Origin: Paraconexibacter algicola
Lineage (GTDB): Bacteria; Actinomycetota; Thermoleophilia; Solirubrobacterales; Solirubrobacteraceae
DNA length: 64,000 bases
NCBI RefSeq assembly: GCF_003044185.1
Contig: NZ_PYYB01000002.1
Coordinates: 310,001 to 374,000, forward strand
Direction: 5' to 3'
Shown: in pieces, positions 1 through 8,595 of the stretch
Layout: the number at the start of each line of letters is the position of its first letter
Numbering within the stretch: the first letter of the stretch is position 1
The notes under the pieces: model-generated
The model's input: only the letters and a program-made list of their open reading frames with translations
What the model was told of the DNA's origin: nothing
The model's database searches: none
Position numbers and translations under genes: made by a program

Positions 1-569
1 TGCGCGGTCTGCCGGTCGAAGTCGTTGCACTTGCCCTTGCCGCGGCTCGCGCGCCACGAGGTCGTGCCCGGCTGGTTGACCGCGAGCGCGGGCGCCCAGG
101 TCGGCACGGTGAGCCCGACGACCCAGCCCTTCTTCACCGGGATCGACCGCTCGAGCGGGAACTGCACGGTCTGCCCGAAGTACTTGGAGAGCTTCTGCGG
201 CTCGCCCTGCGCGACCGCGCGGTAGTAGAGCTTGTTGCCGGGGCGCAGGATCGTGATCTGCGCCTGCGGCTCGCCGCCGAGGCCCTCGTTGAAGAACTTC
301 GTCTGCTCCTTGCCCGGCTTGCCGAGCGTGATCGTCCAGGCGACGATGCGCCCGTCCTTGGGGATGACGTGCACGCTGCGGTTCGTGTCGACCTTCGCCT
401 GGTAGCCGGTCGTCTTCGGGATCGCCTGGCACGGACGGTCCGGGCAGGAGGGCGCGGGGGCCGGTGTGCCCTGCAGGACCCCCACCTCGTCGAGCGTGCC
501 CAGGGCGGCCGCCGGGACGGCGAGCGCGAGGGCGACCGCAGCCACCGTGACCTTCGTCGAACGCTTCAT
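1..569 (-). CDS. secreted protein of unknown function (3' end outside window)
   Basis: The frame reads leftward from an ATG at 569 and stays open to the window edge, so at least 189 residues are present and the C-terminus is missing. Residues 1-23 (MKRSTKVTVAAVALALAVPA...) form a classic signal peptide: lysine/arginine n-region, alanine/valine core, small residues at the end. A CPDRPC motif near residue 44 could form a disulfide. The mature part looks like a beta-rich extracytoplasmic domain; I do not recognise a family. No convincing Shine-Dalgarno site is seen. It is divergent from the ABC exporter operon starting at 655. Confidence 0.72.
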   Translation of the reverse strand, partial: MKRSTKVTVAAVALALAVPAAALGTLDEVGVLQGTPAPAPSCPDRPCQAIPKTTGYQAKVDTNRSVHVIPKDGRIVAWTITLGKPGKEQTKFFNEGLGGEPQAQITILRPGNKLYYRAVAQGEPQKLSKYFGQTVQFPLERSIPVKKGWVVGLTVPTWAPALAVNQPGTTSWRASRGKGKCNDFDRQTA

Positions 570-654
570 CACGCCCCATTGAACACGACACGTCGCCGGA
601 AGGTGCGGATACGACCGCCGGGGAAGTTGCGGGCGCAATAGACTCGCCGCCGGG

Positions 655-1623
655 ATGAGCGCGATCGAGACGGTGGGGCTGGAGCGGGAGTACCGGGACG
701 GCCTGAAGGCGGTGGCGGGCGTGGACCTCGCGGTCGCGGCGGGCGAGGTGTACGGGTTCCTCGGCCCCAACGGTGCCGGGAAGACCACGACCGTGCGGAT
801 GCTCGTGACGCTCCTGCGGCCCACGGGCGGGCGGGCGACGGTCGCCGGGCACGACGTCGCCACCGAGCCGGCGAAGGTCCGCCGGCGCATCGGCGTCGCC
901 CTGCAGGAGGCGTCGCTGGACCTGCTGATGACCGGCCGGGAGCTCGTCGAGCTCCAGGCCACGCTCCACGGGATCCCGCCGCGCACGGTCGCCGGGCGTG
1001 CCACCGAGCTGATCGAGCGCGTCGGGCTCGAGCAGGCCCAGGACCGGCGCGTCGGCACGTACTCGGGCGGCATGCGCCGCCGCCTGGACCTCGCGATGGC
1101 GCTGATCCACGAGCCCGAGGTCCTGTTCCTCGACGAGCCCACCACGGGCCTGGACCCCGTCTCGCGCCTGACGCTGTGGGAGGAGGTGCGACGGCTGAAG
1201 GCCGAGGGCACCACGGTCTTCCTCACCACCCAGTACCTCGAGGAGGCCGACCAGCTCGCGGACCGCGTCGGGATCATCAGCCAGGGCCGCCTCGTCGCCG
1301 AGGGCACCCCGGCGAGCCTCAAGGCGGAGATCGACCGGCCGCGGCTGAACGTGTCGGTCGTCGACCAGGACCGGCTGGCGCAGGCGCGCGAGATCCTCGC
1401 CCGCTTCGGCGACGAGCGACCCTCGACCGAGAACGCCGACCTGTCGTTCGCCGTCGACGGCGGCGCGACCGCGATCGCCCCGGTCGTCCGGGCGCTCGAC
1501 GAGGCCGGCATCGCCGTCGCGGCGCTCCAGGTCGTCGAGCCGAGCCTCGACGACGTGTTCGTGCAGAAGACCGGCCGGCACCTCGAGGGCACCGACGCCC
1601 CGGCCGCGGAGACCCCGGCGTGA
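655..1623 (+). CDS. ABC exporter ATP-binding subunit, DrrA/multidrug type
   Basis: Predicted to hydrolyse ATP to power export of a drug, lipid or antibiotic through the two permeases encoded next. The Walker A motif GPNGAGKT is at residues 37-44, the signature SGGMRRR near 140 and Walker B LFLDEPTTGLD near 160, followed by the switch histidine region. A C-terminal extension from about residue 225 to the end is typical of the DrrA-like branch. Its TGA overlaps the GTG of the first permease, so the three genes form one operon. A TAGACT hexamer at 639-644, ten bases before the ATG, may be the -10 of a nearly leaderless transcript. The substrate cannot be read from the sequence. Confidence 0.93.
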   Translation: MSAIETVGLEREYRDGLKAVAGVDLAVAAGEVYGFLGPNGAGKTTTVRMLVTLLRPTGGRATVAGHDVATEPAKVRRRIGVALQEASLDLLMTGRELVELQATLHGIPPRTVAGRATELIERVGLEQAQDRRVGTYSGGMRRRLDLAMALIHEPEVLFLDEPTTGLDPVSRLTLWEEVRRLKAEGTTVFLTTQYLEEADQLADRVGIISQGRLVAEGTPASLKAEIDRPRLNVSVVDQDRLAQAREILARFGDERPSTENADLSFAVDGGATAIAPVVRALDEAGIAVAALQVVEPSLDDVFVQKTGRHLEGTDAPAAETPA

Positions 1624-2387
1624 TCCGCGCCGTCGTCGCGCTCGCCCGTCGCGCCCTGCGCAACGCGTTCCGCCGTCCCCAGTTCCTCGCGCCGCTGCTG
1701 ATCTTCCCGACGTTGTTCCTCGCCGTGAACACCGGCGGCCTGAACCGCACGACCGACCTCCCCGGGTTCCCGCAGGTCGACGGGTTCCTCGACTTCCAGC
1801 TCGCCGCGGCGATGACGCAGTCGCTGCTGCTCGGCGGGGTCGCGGCCGGGATCGCCCTGGCGCTCGAGATCGAGGGCGGCTTCTTCGACCGCCTCGTCGC
1901 CTCCCCCATCCCGCGGGCGGCGATCGTGCTCGGCCGGCTGGCCGCGGCGGGCGCGCTCGCCGCGATCCAGATCGTCTACTTCACGGTCCTCGGCCTCGTC
2001 TTCGGCGCGAGCATCCAGGGCGGCGTCCTCGGCTTCCTCGCCGTGCTCCTGATCGGGGTCGTCGCCGGCATGGGCTTCGGCGCGATCGGGACGACGCTGG
2101 CGCTGCGGGCCCGCAACGCGAGCACGGTCCAGGGGATCTTCCCCCTGGTGTTCGTCGTCCTGTTCATCAGCTCGGCGTTCTTCCCGCGCGATCTGCTCTC
2201 CAGCCCCGCCGACACGATCGCCCGCTACAACCCGCTGAGCTACATCGCCGACGGGATGCGCGACCCGATCATCTCCGACCTGTCGGCGACCCCGTTCCTG
2301 GAGGGGCTCGCTGCCGCCGCGCTGGTCGCCGCGGGCGGCATCGCGCTCTCGGTCGCGGCGCTGCGCGGAAGGCTGCGGGACGCATGA
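1620..2387 (+). CDS. ABC-2 type transporter permease (first)
   Basis: Membrane subunit of the exporter, 255 residues, in the ABC-2 family. The GTG start overlaps the preceding stop (GTGA), implying translational coupling; in-frame sequence further upstream lies inside the ATPase gene and is not expected to be translated. Six membrane segments can be traced, roughly at residues 20-40, 60-85, 105-130, 140-165, 170-190 and 230-250, with the family-typical cytoplasmic segment 'FFDRLVASPIPR' after TM2 and 'YNPLSYIADGMR' before the last helix. It probably pairs with the next gene as a heterodimer. Confidence 0.9.
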   Translation: MIRAVVALARRALRNAFRRPQFLAPLLIFPTLFLAVNTGGLNRTTDLPGFPQVDGFLDFQLAAAMTQSLLLGGVAAGIALALEIEGGFFDRLVASPIPRAAIVLGRLAAAGALAAIQIVYFTVLGLVFGASIQGGVLGFLAVLLIGVVAGMGFGAIGTTLALRARNASTVQGIFPLVFVVLFISSAFFPRDLLSSPADTIARYNPLSYIADGMRDPIISDLSATPFLEGLAAAALVAAGGIALSVAALRGRLRDA

Positions 2388-3148
2388 CCGCCGAGCTGAT
2401 GGTCGTCCGCGCGCTCGTCCTGCGGGCGCTGAACGAGATCACCCGCGTCCCGGGCGCCGCGATCCCCGGGGTGCTCGCCCCGACGATCTTCATGGTCGGG
2501 CTGGCGAGCGTCTTCGGGAAGGCCGCGGAGCTGCCCGGCTTCACCTCCGACGACTTCCTCACCTTCATCGTGCCGGTCGGACTGCTCCAGGGTGCGGGCT
2601 TCACCGGGGCGGCGACGGGCGTCAACCTCGCCCGCGACATCGAGCAGGGCTGGTTCGACCGGCTGCTGCTGTGCCCCGCCCCGCGCGCGGCCCTGCTCGC
2701 CGGGATCATCGCGAGCGCCGGGCTGCGCGCCCTGCTGCCCGGCACGTTCCTGTTCGGCGTCGCGCTCGCGCTCGGCGTCGACTTCCCCGGGATCGACGGG
2801 CTGCTCGTCGCCGTCCCGCTCGTGATGGGGTTCGCCTGCCTGATGGCGTGCTGGGGGGTCATCCTCGCGCTGCGCTTCCGCTCCCAGCAGGCCGCGCCGC
2901 TGATGCAGATGGGCAACTTCGTGGCGGTGCTGTTCTCCACCGCCTACGCCCCGAAGGAGCTGCTGGCCGGCTGGCTCGAGACGTTCGCGACGGTCAACCC
3001 CGTCACGCTCGTCCTCGAAGGGGTCCGCCAGGGCTTCGTCGGCGACGTCACCTGGGCGGACACCTGGCCGGCGTTCCTGGCGCTCGGCCTGCTGCTGGCG
3101 GCGTTCGGCGCGCTCGCGGTGCGGGGCCTGGGCCGCTACGGACGCTGA
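2384..3148 (+). CDS. ABC-2 type transporter permease (second)
   Basis: Second membrane subunit, 254 residues, overlapping the first by ATGA. It has the same six-helix layout and the matching signature phrases 'GWFDRLLLCPAPRAALL' and 'VNPVTLVLEGVRQGF'. Two different permeases with one ATPase is the usual arrangement of DrrABC-like exporters. It ends the operon; a short stem-loop follows the stop. Confidence 0.9.
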   Translation: MTAELMVVRALVLRALNEITRVPGAAIPGVLAPTIFMVGLASVFGKAAELPGFTSDDFLTFIVPVGLLQGAGFTGAATGVNLARDIEQGWFDRLLLCPAPRAALLAGIIASAGLRALLPGTFLFGVALALGVDFPGIDGLLVAVPLVMGFACLMACWGVILALRFRSQQAAPLMQMGNFVAVLFSTAYAPKELLAGWLETFATVNPVTLVLEGVRQGFVGDVTWADTWPAFLALGLLLAAFGALAVRGLGRYGR

Positions 3149-3166
3149 CTCCCGACTTCTGGGGAG
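3149..3166 (+). terminator. weak stem-loop after ABC operon
   Basis: CTCCC (3149-3153) and GGGAG (3162-3166) can pair across an eight-base loop directly after the permease stop. The stem is short and no T-run follows, so this is only a possible terminator. Confidence 0.25.
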
Positions 3167-3254
3167 GCGCCCGGCGGCCATCCGTCCGCGGGGGGGTCGG
3201 GTCGTGCGGTCCGCGCGCCGAGGAGAGGAGCGATCCCGAGCCACGGAGGCTGCC

Positions 3255-4547
3255 ATGCACCGCGCACGGAACGCGCGCACCCTGTCCACGACGGTCGTCG
3301 CCCTGACGCTGCTTGCCGTCGCCACCCTCGCCCCGTCCGCCTCGGCGACCTACGGCTCCTCCCGGGGCGGCCTGTGCAAGCCGTCCGGCGCCCGCAGCGC
3401 GCTGCCGACCTGCCCGACGACCACCGACTACCGCTGCTCGACGACCTCGTCGCGCTGGGCGTCGCGCTACCGCGCCGCCGGGCTGCGCTGCACGAGCAGC
3501 CGGGAGCTGCGCCGCAGCCCGCGCCAGGGCCACGGCCACGGCTGGCGCCCGCCGCACAGCGAGGAGCCCACCCCGACCCCCACGCCGACGCCGACCCCGA
3601 CGCCCAGCGGCCCGCCGGTGAGCAGCGGCCCGTACGCACTGGTCCTGCACCGCGGCGGCGAGGTCTGGTCCGGCAACGACCGCGACGGCGCGCTGGCGCG
3701 GATCTCCCCGGTGGTCGGCGACCACTACTACGACAACCCGGCCCTCAGCGCGGACGAGACCGCGGTCGTCTACGACGAGGACAACCACGCCGTGCAGATC
3801 GACGCCTTCGCCGGCGGGGACCGCACCGTCCTGTTCGCGCCCGCCGACCCGACCGACGACGCCTGGCAGCCGAGCTTCCACCCCAGCGGTGACACGGTGC
3901 TCTTCACGTACCGCAACGACCTCTACACGATCGGGGTGGACGGGACCAGCCTCACCGCGGTCACGAGCACGCCCGACGCGCTCGAGCAGGACGGCGCGTT
4001 CTCCCCCGACGGCTCGACGATCGCGTTCAGCGACCGCGGCCGGCTCGGCCTCGTCGACGCGGACGGCACGAACGTCCGGTACCTCACCGCCGCGTTCGAC
4101 TGGAGCTCCTGGGGTCCGCGCTGGTCCCCCGACGGCTCCAAGCTCCTCTTCTACGGCTTCGACGCCTCCGGCTCGGACATCTACGGGATCCGCGCCGACG
4201 GCACCGGGCTGCGCAACGTGACGAGCTCCACCGGGGACGAGCAGCTGCCGGACTACGCCCCGGACGGCGCGTCGCTGGTCTACGACCGGGACGCGGACGC
4301 CGACTTCCTGTTCGGCCTCTGGCACGCGGCGATCGACGGCTCGGGCGCTCGTGAGATCGTCGCCCAGTCCGCGTTCTCCGGCTCCTACCGGCAGCCGACG
4401 ACCGCCACGACGGAGCCCGACCCGGAGCCGACCCCCACCCCGACGCCCACGCCCACCCCGGGGACCGGTGGCGGTGGCGGGCACAGCGGCGGCGGGCACG
4501 GCGTCTGCCGCGACAAGCGCAGCAGCGCGCAGAAGCGCCGCAGCTAG
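3255..4547 (+). CDS. secreted TolB/WD40-like beta-propeller protein
   Basis: A 430-residue exported protein. The ATG at 3255 is preceded by GGAGG at 3245-3249; an earlier in-frame ATG at 3204 lacks such a site. Residues 1-32 are a signal peptide. A cysteine-containing segment (about 40-85) is joined by a Pro-Thr linker (around 105-118) to a six-bladed-type propeller with PD40 repeats such as 'FSPDGSTIAFSDRGRLGLV' and 'WSPDGSKLLFYGFD'. A second Pro-Thr linker and a Gly/His-rich tail ending in basic residues follow. Propellers of this family bind proteins or glycans; the ligand is unknown. Its stop is three bases from the convergent stop at 4551. Confidence 0.82.
   Translation: MHRARNARTLSTTVVALTLLAVATLAPSASATYGSSRGGLCKPSGARSALPTCPTTTDYRCSTTSSRWASRYRAAGLRCTSSRELRRSPRQGHGHGWRPPHSEEPTPTPTPTPTPTPSGPPVSSGPYALVLHRGGEVWSGNDRDGALARISPVVGDHYYDNPALSADETAVVYDEDNHAVQIDAFAGGDRTVLFAPADPTDDAWQPSFHPSGDTVLFTYRNDLYTIGVDGTSLTAVTSTPDALEQDGAFSPDGSTIAFSDRGRLGLVDADGTNVRYLTAAFDWSSWGPRWSPDGSKLLFYGFDASGSDIYGIRADGTGLRNVTSSTGDEQLPDYAPDGASLVYDRDADADFLFGLWHAAIDGSGAREIVAQSAFSGSYRQPTTATTEPDPEPTPTPTPTPTPGTGGGGGHSGGGHGVCRDKRSSAQKRRS
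3567..3605 (+). repeat. Pro-Thr codon repeat linker
   Basis: Thirteen alternating proline and threonine codons (CCN ACN) form a flexible linker inside the propeller gene. A related run occurs again near its 3' end (4429-4460) and, in reverse, in the NHL-repeat gene at 44453-44520. Confidence 0.7.
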
Positions 4548-4550
4548 GCG

Positions 4551-5234
4551 CTACGGACGGTTCGTGGTCGCCGCCGGCTCACGCAGCGTGAAGGTCCCGA
4601 CCTTCGGCGGCGTGGGCGCGGCGTCCACGCAGCTCGTCCGCACGCAGCCGGGGCGGGTCGCCTCGGCGGAGAAGCGCACGCTGGCAGGCTTGCCGATCGA
4701 GCTCTGCGAGAACCGCAGGACGATCGTCGTGTCGCTCGAGCGGGAGACCGAGACGGTCCCGGTGCGCGTCGGCAGGTCGTTGGCGCGCTCCTTCAGGACG
4801 CTGCCGCGGAGCTTCTCCCCGGCGGCGTCGGCCGTCACGCACGCGAGGTGCTCGGGGATGCTGCGCTCGATCTCCGTCGTCACCGTGTAGAGCCGCAGGC
4901 AGATCGAGCCGGGCGGCCCGCCCTTCTCGGCCACGAGGTCCTCGGCGGTGAACGCCTCCGACGCGGTGATCGCCGCGCGCAGGCGCCCGTCGGGCGCCTT
5001 GCCGAGCTGGACGCGCCGCAGGTCGATCGCGCCCTCGGCCGCGTCCGTGCGCGAGTCCGTGAGCACCACGGGCTTCGTCGAGACGGCGGCCACCGCGACG
5101 CCGGTCAGGAGGCTCGCGATCGCGGTGCCGGCGATCAGCCGACGGGTGTGCCGCGGACGGCGACCCGGTCCAGGTGCGCCAGCACGGCGTCCGCCGTCGG
5201 CTCCTGGGCGTCGGTCGTCATGAGATGGCCGCAT
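4551..5234 (-). CDS. membrane-anchored or secreted protein of unknown function
   Basis: A 227-residue frame with a basic, disordered N-terminus (about 1-32) followed by one hydrophobic segment (about 33-52, LIAGTAIASLLTGVAVAAVS) and an extracytoplasmic domain with four cysteines, including a C-terminal CVRTSC motif. I do not recognise the family. The only ATG lies at 5234, inside the upstream hydrolase gene, giving a 100-bp overlap; a non-standard start nearer the hydrophobic segment (CTG at 5139-5137 region) is possible. The frame is convergent with the propeller gene. Confidence 0.6.
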   Translation of the reverse strand: MRPSHDDRRPGADGGRRAGAPGPGRRPRHTRRLIAGTAIASLLTGVAVAAVSTKPVVLTDSRTDAAEGAIDLRRVQLGKAPDGRLRAAITASEAFTAEDLVAEKGGPPGSICLRLYTVTTEIERSIPEHLACVTADAAGEKLRGSVLKERANDLPTRTGTVSVSRSSDTTIVLRFSQSSIGKPASVRFSAEATRPGCVRTSCVDAAPTPPKVGTFTLREPAATTNRP

Positions 5235-5962
5235 CCCCCAATCATGACGAAGACGGCGCCCGGGATGCCCGCTGCAAGGGCGCGCCCGCGGGCCGGGGCG
5301 ACCAGCCGGTCCTCGTCCCCGTGCACGACGGTGACCGGGAACCGGCCGAGCTCGGCCAGCCGCGCGCGGACGTCGTGACGGGCGATCGCCAGCAGCTGCG
5401 CGGCGATCGTGACGGTCGGGGTGCCGTCGCGCAGGCGCAGGTCGCAGTCCTGCGCGATCCGCTCGGGCGCCTCCTCGAAGGTCCGTCGCGCGTAGAGGAC
5501 GCGGGACATCACCGGCCACGAGCGGCCGGGCCCGAGCAGCGGGCGCAGGCCGCTGCTGCCGATCAGCCGCCACGGCGGCGGCCCCGAGCGCGCCTGCGCG
5601 GTCGTGCTGCCGAGCAGCAGCGAGCGCACCCGCTGCGGGTGGTCGAGCGCGAGGTGCTGGGCGACCATGCCGCCCATCGAGACGCCGTGGACGTCGGCGA
5701 CGGGGACCTCGGCGTGATCCATGACCGCCAGGACGTCGGCGACGAGGTCGCGCAGCGACAGCGGCCCGCGGATCGGGGAGCTCTCCCCCGTGCCGCGGTT
5801 GTCGATGACGAGCAGGCGCGCCCGGTCCTGCAGGGAGGGCAGCAGCCGCCACCAGGCGTTGCCGCTGCCGCCGAGCCCCATGATCAGGACGAGCGGGGGC
5901 CCGGCGGGGTCCCCCTCGTCGCGGTAGTGGATCCGGACGGACCCGTGCTGCGCGACCGGCAC
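5135..5962 (-). CDS. alpha/beta-fold hydrolase
   Basis: A 275-residue cytoplasmic hydrolase with the canonical layout: HG-type oxyanion loop replaced by 'MGLGGSG' near residue 29, nucleophile elbow GVSMGG with Ser near 96, acidic residue in HGDEDRLV near 220 and catalytic His in GCGHL near 248. The family covers esterases, C-C bond hydrolases and haloperoxidase-like enzymes, so the substrate is open. It starts with GTG nine bases after the crotonase stop, and probably shares its transcript. Its last 100 bases overlap the next gene's frame. Confidence 0.85.
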   Translation of the reverse strand: MPVAQHGSVRIHYRDEGDPAGPPLVLIMGLGGSGNAWWRLLPSLQDRARLLVIDNRGTGESSPIRGPLSLRDLVADVLAVMDHAEVPVADVHGVSMGGMVAQHLALDHPQRVRSLLLGSTTAQARSGPPPWRLIGSSGLRPLLGPGRSWPVMSRVLYARRTFEEAPERIAQDCDLRLRDGTPTVTIAAQLLAIARHDVRARLAELGRFPVTVVHGDEDRLVAPARGRALAAGIPGAVFVMIGGCGHLMTTDAQEPTADAVLAHLDRVAVRGTPVG

Positions 5963-5971
5963 GCGCGCGGC

Positions 5972-6760
5972 TCAGCGGCCCTCGTAGGTCGCCTTCCCGG
6001 GGCCGTCGGTGAGGAACGAGCGCACCGCGTTCTTCAGGTCTTCGGTGGCGAACAGCGGGCCGCTGACCTCGCCGACGATCGCGTCGGCGGCGCGCGGGTC
6101 CTGCCGGACGCCGGCCCCGACCAGGAGCTTCGTCGCGGCGTGCGCCTTCGTCGGGCCCTCGGCGATCCGGCGGGCGAACGCGCGGGCCGCCTCGTCGAAG
6201 CCCTCGAGCGGCAGCACGCGGTTGACGACGTTCCACGACGCGAGCGTCGCGGCGTCGTAGAGCTCGCCGGTGTAGATGAGCTCCTTCGCGCGGGCGGGGC
6301 CGGCGCGCTCGGCCAGCCGCTGCGGGCCGCCCATGCTCGGCGTGAGGCCGACGACGATCTCCACGAGCCCGAACCTCGCCTTCTCGGAGGCGAGCAGCAG
6401 GTCGCAGGCGAGCGAGATCTCGAACGCGGCGGTCAGGCACAGCCCCTGGGCGGCGAACACCGTCGGGCACGGCAGGTCCTCGAGCTGCTGGATCGGCACG
6501 AGCCAGCGGTCCCACAGGTCGGCGCCCTGCTCGGGCGTGAGCCCGTCGAAGGTGTGGACGTCCACGCCGCCGCTGACGACCTTGCCCTCGGCGCGCAGCA
6601 GCACGCCGCGCGGCGGGGCGGCGACGAGCTCGGCGACCGCGGCGCCGAAGCCGTCGATCATCGCCTCGGTGAACAGGTTCAGCGGCGGGGCGTCGAACGT
6701 CAGGACCGCGAGCGGCCCGTCCTGCTCCAGGCGCACGGGCCCGAACTCCTTCGTGCTCAC
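5972..6760 (-). CDS. enoyl-CoA hydratase/isomerase family protein
   Basis: Crotonase-superfamily enzyme of 262 residues acting on CoA thioesters. The oxyanion-hole segments are visible as 'GKVVSGGVDVHTF' (about 60-72) and 'GLTPSMGGPQRLAERAG' (about 138-154). The usual hydratase glutamates are not obvious, so isomerase or another crotonase reaction is possible. GTG start overlaps the HIT gene stop (GTGA), so HIT, crotonase, hydrolase and the unknown gene form a likely operon. Confidence 0.82.
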   Translation of the reverse strand: MSTKEFGPVRLEQDGPLAVLTFDAPPLNLFTEAMIDGFGAAVAELVAAPPRGVLLRAEGKVVSGGVDVHTFDGLTPEQGADLWDRWLVPIQQLEDLPCPTVFAAQGLCLTAAFEISLACDLLLASEKARFGLVEIVVGLTPSMGGPQRLAERAGPARAKELIYTGELYDAATLASWNVVNRVLPLEGFDEAARAFARRIAEGPTKAHAATKLLVGAGVRQDPRAADAIVGEVSGPLFATEDLKNAVRSFLTDGPGKATYEGR

Positions 6761-7179
6761 GAGAGCTCCTTTCCGGCAGCGGCGATGTCGTCCATGTCAC
6801 CCGGTGCGGGCACCCACGGCAGGCGCAGCGCGTCCTTCTCGGGCTGGTCCTTGTAGCGGGGGATGACGTGGAGGTGGAAGTGGAAGACGGTCTGCCAGGC
6901 GTCGGCGCCGCAGCAGTTCAGGAGGTTCACCCCGTCGGCGCCGAGGCGGTCCTTCGCCCGCCCGGCGATCTCCTGGGCCAGTGACGCGCAGGCGGCGAGG
7001 TCGTCGGGCGCGATCTCGAGCAGGTCGCGGGAGTGCTCGCGCGGGATCACCAGCGCGTGCCCGCGGGTGCCCGGGTTGATGTCCATGAACGCGATCGCGC
7101 GCTCGGTCTCGGCGATCGTCGTCGAGGGGAGGTCCCCCGCGACGATCTTGCAGAAGATGCAGTCGGGATCGGCCGGCAT
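6757..7179 (-). CDS. HIT family nucleotide-binding protein
   Basis: A 140-residue histidine-triad hydrolase. It opens with the zinc-type 'DCIFCKIVAGDLPS' and carries the active-site triad HFHLHVIP near residue 107. Members hydrolyse nucleoside phosphoramidates or dinucleoside polyphosphates. It has no Shine-Dalgarno site; a TAGGGT hexamer six bases upstream suggests a leaderless transcript that starts the four-gene operon. Confidence 0.92.
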   Translation of the reverse strand: MPADPDCIFCKIVAGDLPSTTIAETERAIAFMDINPGTRGHALVIPREHSRDLLEIAPDDLAACASLAQEIAGRAKDRLGADGVNLLNCCGADAWQTVFHFHLHVIPRYKDQPEKDALRLPWVPAPGDMDDIAAAGKELS

Positions 7180-7185
7180 GCGCGG

Positions 7186-7191
7186 ACCCTA
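7186..7191 (-). promoter_or_regulatory. -10 element TAGGGT for HIT operon
   Basis: TAGGGT reads on the minus strand six bases before the ATG at 7179. Its first three bases are the TAG stop codon of the CCA-adding enzyme gene. No clear -35 is seen. Confidence 0.5.
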
Positions 7192-8595
7192 CCCCTCGCG
7201 GGCCGCGAGCCACGCGCGGGCGTGCGCGACCGCCCCGTCGCGGTCGGTCACCTCGCCCGCGTAGCCGGCCGCGGCGAGCTCCGCGAGCAGCTCGCCGAGC
7301 AGCGGGCCGGGTCGCAGGTCCAGGGCGGCGGCGAGCTCGTCGCCGCGCACGAGCGGGGCGGGCCGGTCCCCGTCCTCCCAGGCGCGCACGGCGGGCAGCA
7401 GCTCCCGGGCCAGCTCGAGGTGCACGGCGATCGACCGCTCGGCGTCGCGGCCGGTGGTCGCGAGGCGGTCGGCGACCGACAGGAGCGTGACGTCGAGCGC
7501 GACGGGCCCGGTGGCCACGAGGTAGGCGTGCAGGCGCCGGCGCTCGACCGGCCGGTGGTGCACGAGGAACCCGAGGCGCAGGTGGTGGCGGGCGAGCGCG
7601 GCGACGTGGGTGCGCAGCCGGTCGCTGGTCCGCAGGCGCTCGAGGATCGCGCGGGCGAGCCGCGCCCCCTCGCGGTCGTGGTCGGGGAAGCCCAGGACGG
7701 TGCCGTCGTCGCGGACCGCCTGACAGGCGGGCTTGGCGATGTCGTGCAGCAGCGCCCCGAAGCGCAGCGCGGTCCCCCGGGTCAGCTCGTCGGAGAGCGG
7801 GCGCGCCAGGAACGCCGTGAGCGCCGCGCCGTGCTCCTCCCCCAGGACGGCGCCGGGGTCGGCCTGCAGCTCGCAGGTGCGGCGCAGGACCGTCATCGTG
7901 TGGTCGTGGACGTCGGCGTCGTGGAAGACGTTCTGCTCGACGCCGTGCAGGGCGGCGAGCTCGGGCAGCACCCGTGCGGTGAGCCCGAGGTCCTCCATCA
8001 GCGCGAGGCCCTCGACGGGCCGGTCGCACGCGACGATCCGCCGCAGCTCGGCGAAGACGCGCTCGGCGGCGACCCGCTCGATGCCGGGCGCGTGCTCGCG
8101 CGCGGCGGCGACGGTCGGCGGCTCGGGCTCGAGGTCGAGCTCCGACGCGAACCGCGCGAGCCGCAGGACGCGCAGCGGGTCGTCCGGGAACGAGGCCCGG
8201 CCGACCATCCGCAGCCGCCGGCGCACGAGGTCCTCCGCCCCGCCGTGGGGGTCCAGCAGCGGCCCGCCCTGCAGCGGCTCGGCGATCGCGTTGACGGTGA
8301 AGTCCCGCAGCGCGAGGTCGGCCTCGATCGTCCCGTCGCGCAGCGGCGCGAGGTCGATCTGCCACGCGCGGTCGGGCCCGTGCACCCGCCAGGCGCCGTG
8401 CGCGTCGGAGAGCGGGAACGACGGGCCGCCGGCCTGCAGCGCGAGATGGCGGGCGGCGGCGCGCACGTCCCCGTCGACGACGAGGTCGATGTCGTCCAGC
8501 GGCCGGCCGAGCAGCCGGTCGCGGACCGCGCCGCCCACGACCCACGCGCGCTCGCCGCGCAGGGCGTCACGGGCCGCGTCCAGGGCGGCGCTCAC
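7189..8595 (-). CDS. cca: CCA-adding tRNA nucleotidyltransferase / poly(A) polymerase family
   Basis: Adds or repairs the 3' CCA of tRNA. The 468-residue protein has the nucleotidyltransferase head at the N-terminus with GGAVRDRLLGRPLDDIDLVV (residues 20-40; the two metal-binding aspartates are in DIDLVV), the RRLRMVG basic region near 130, the 'DDPLRVLRLARFASEL' segment near 145, and an HD-type domain with LLHDIAKP near 285. The GTG at 8595 overlaps the alr stop as GTGA. Head alone cannot tell CCA addition from poly(A) polymerase; a single such gene with an HD domain favours CCA addition. Confidence 0.88.
   Translation of the reverse strand: MSAALDAARDALRGERAWVVGGAVRDRLLGRPLDDIDLVVDGDVRAAARHLALQAGGPSFPLSDAHGAWRVHGPDRAWQIDLAPLRDGTIEADLALRDFTVNAIAEPLQGGPLLDPHGGAEDLVRRRLRMVGRASFPDDPLRVLRLARFASELDLEPEPPTVAAAREHAPGIERVAAERVFAELRRIVACDRPVEGLALMEDLGLTARVLPELAALHGVEQNVFHDADVHDHTMTVLRRTCELQADPGAVLGEEHGAALTAFLARPLSDELTRGTALRFGALLHDIAKPACQAVRDDGTVLGFPDHDREGARLARAILERLRTSDRLRTHVAALARHHLRLGFLVHHRPVERRRLHAYLVATGPVALDVTLLSVADRLATTGRDAERSIAVHLELARELLPAVRAWEDGDRPAPLVRGDELAAALDLRPGPLLGELLAELAAAGYAGEVTDRDGAVAHARAWLAAREG

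Noticed and set aside
3567-3605. Short tandem repeat considered as CRISPR-like or minisatellite
   Set aside because: The units are plain Pro-Thr codons in frame inside a gene; there are no spacers, leader or cas genes.
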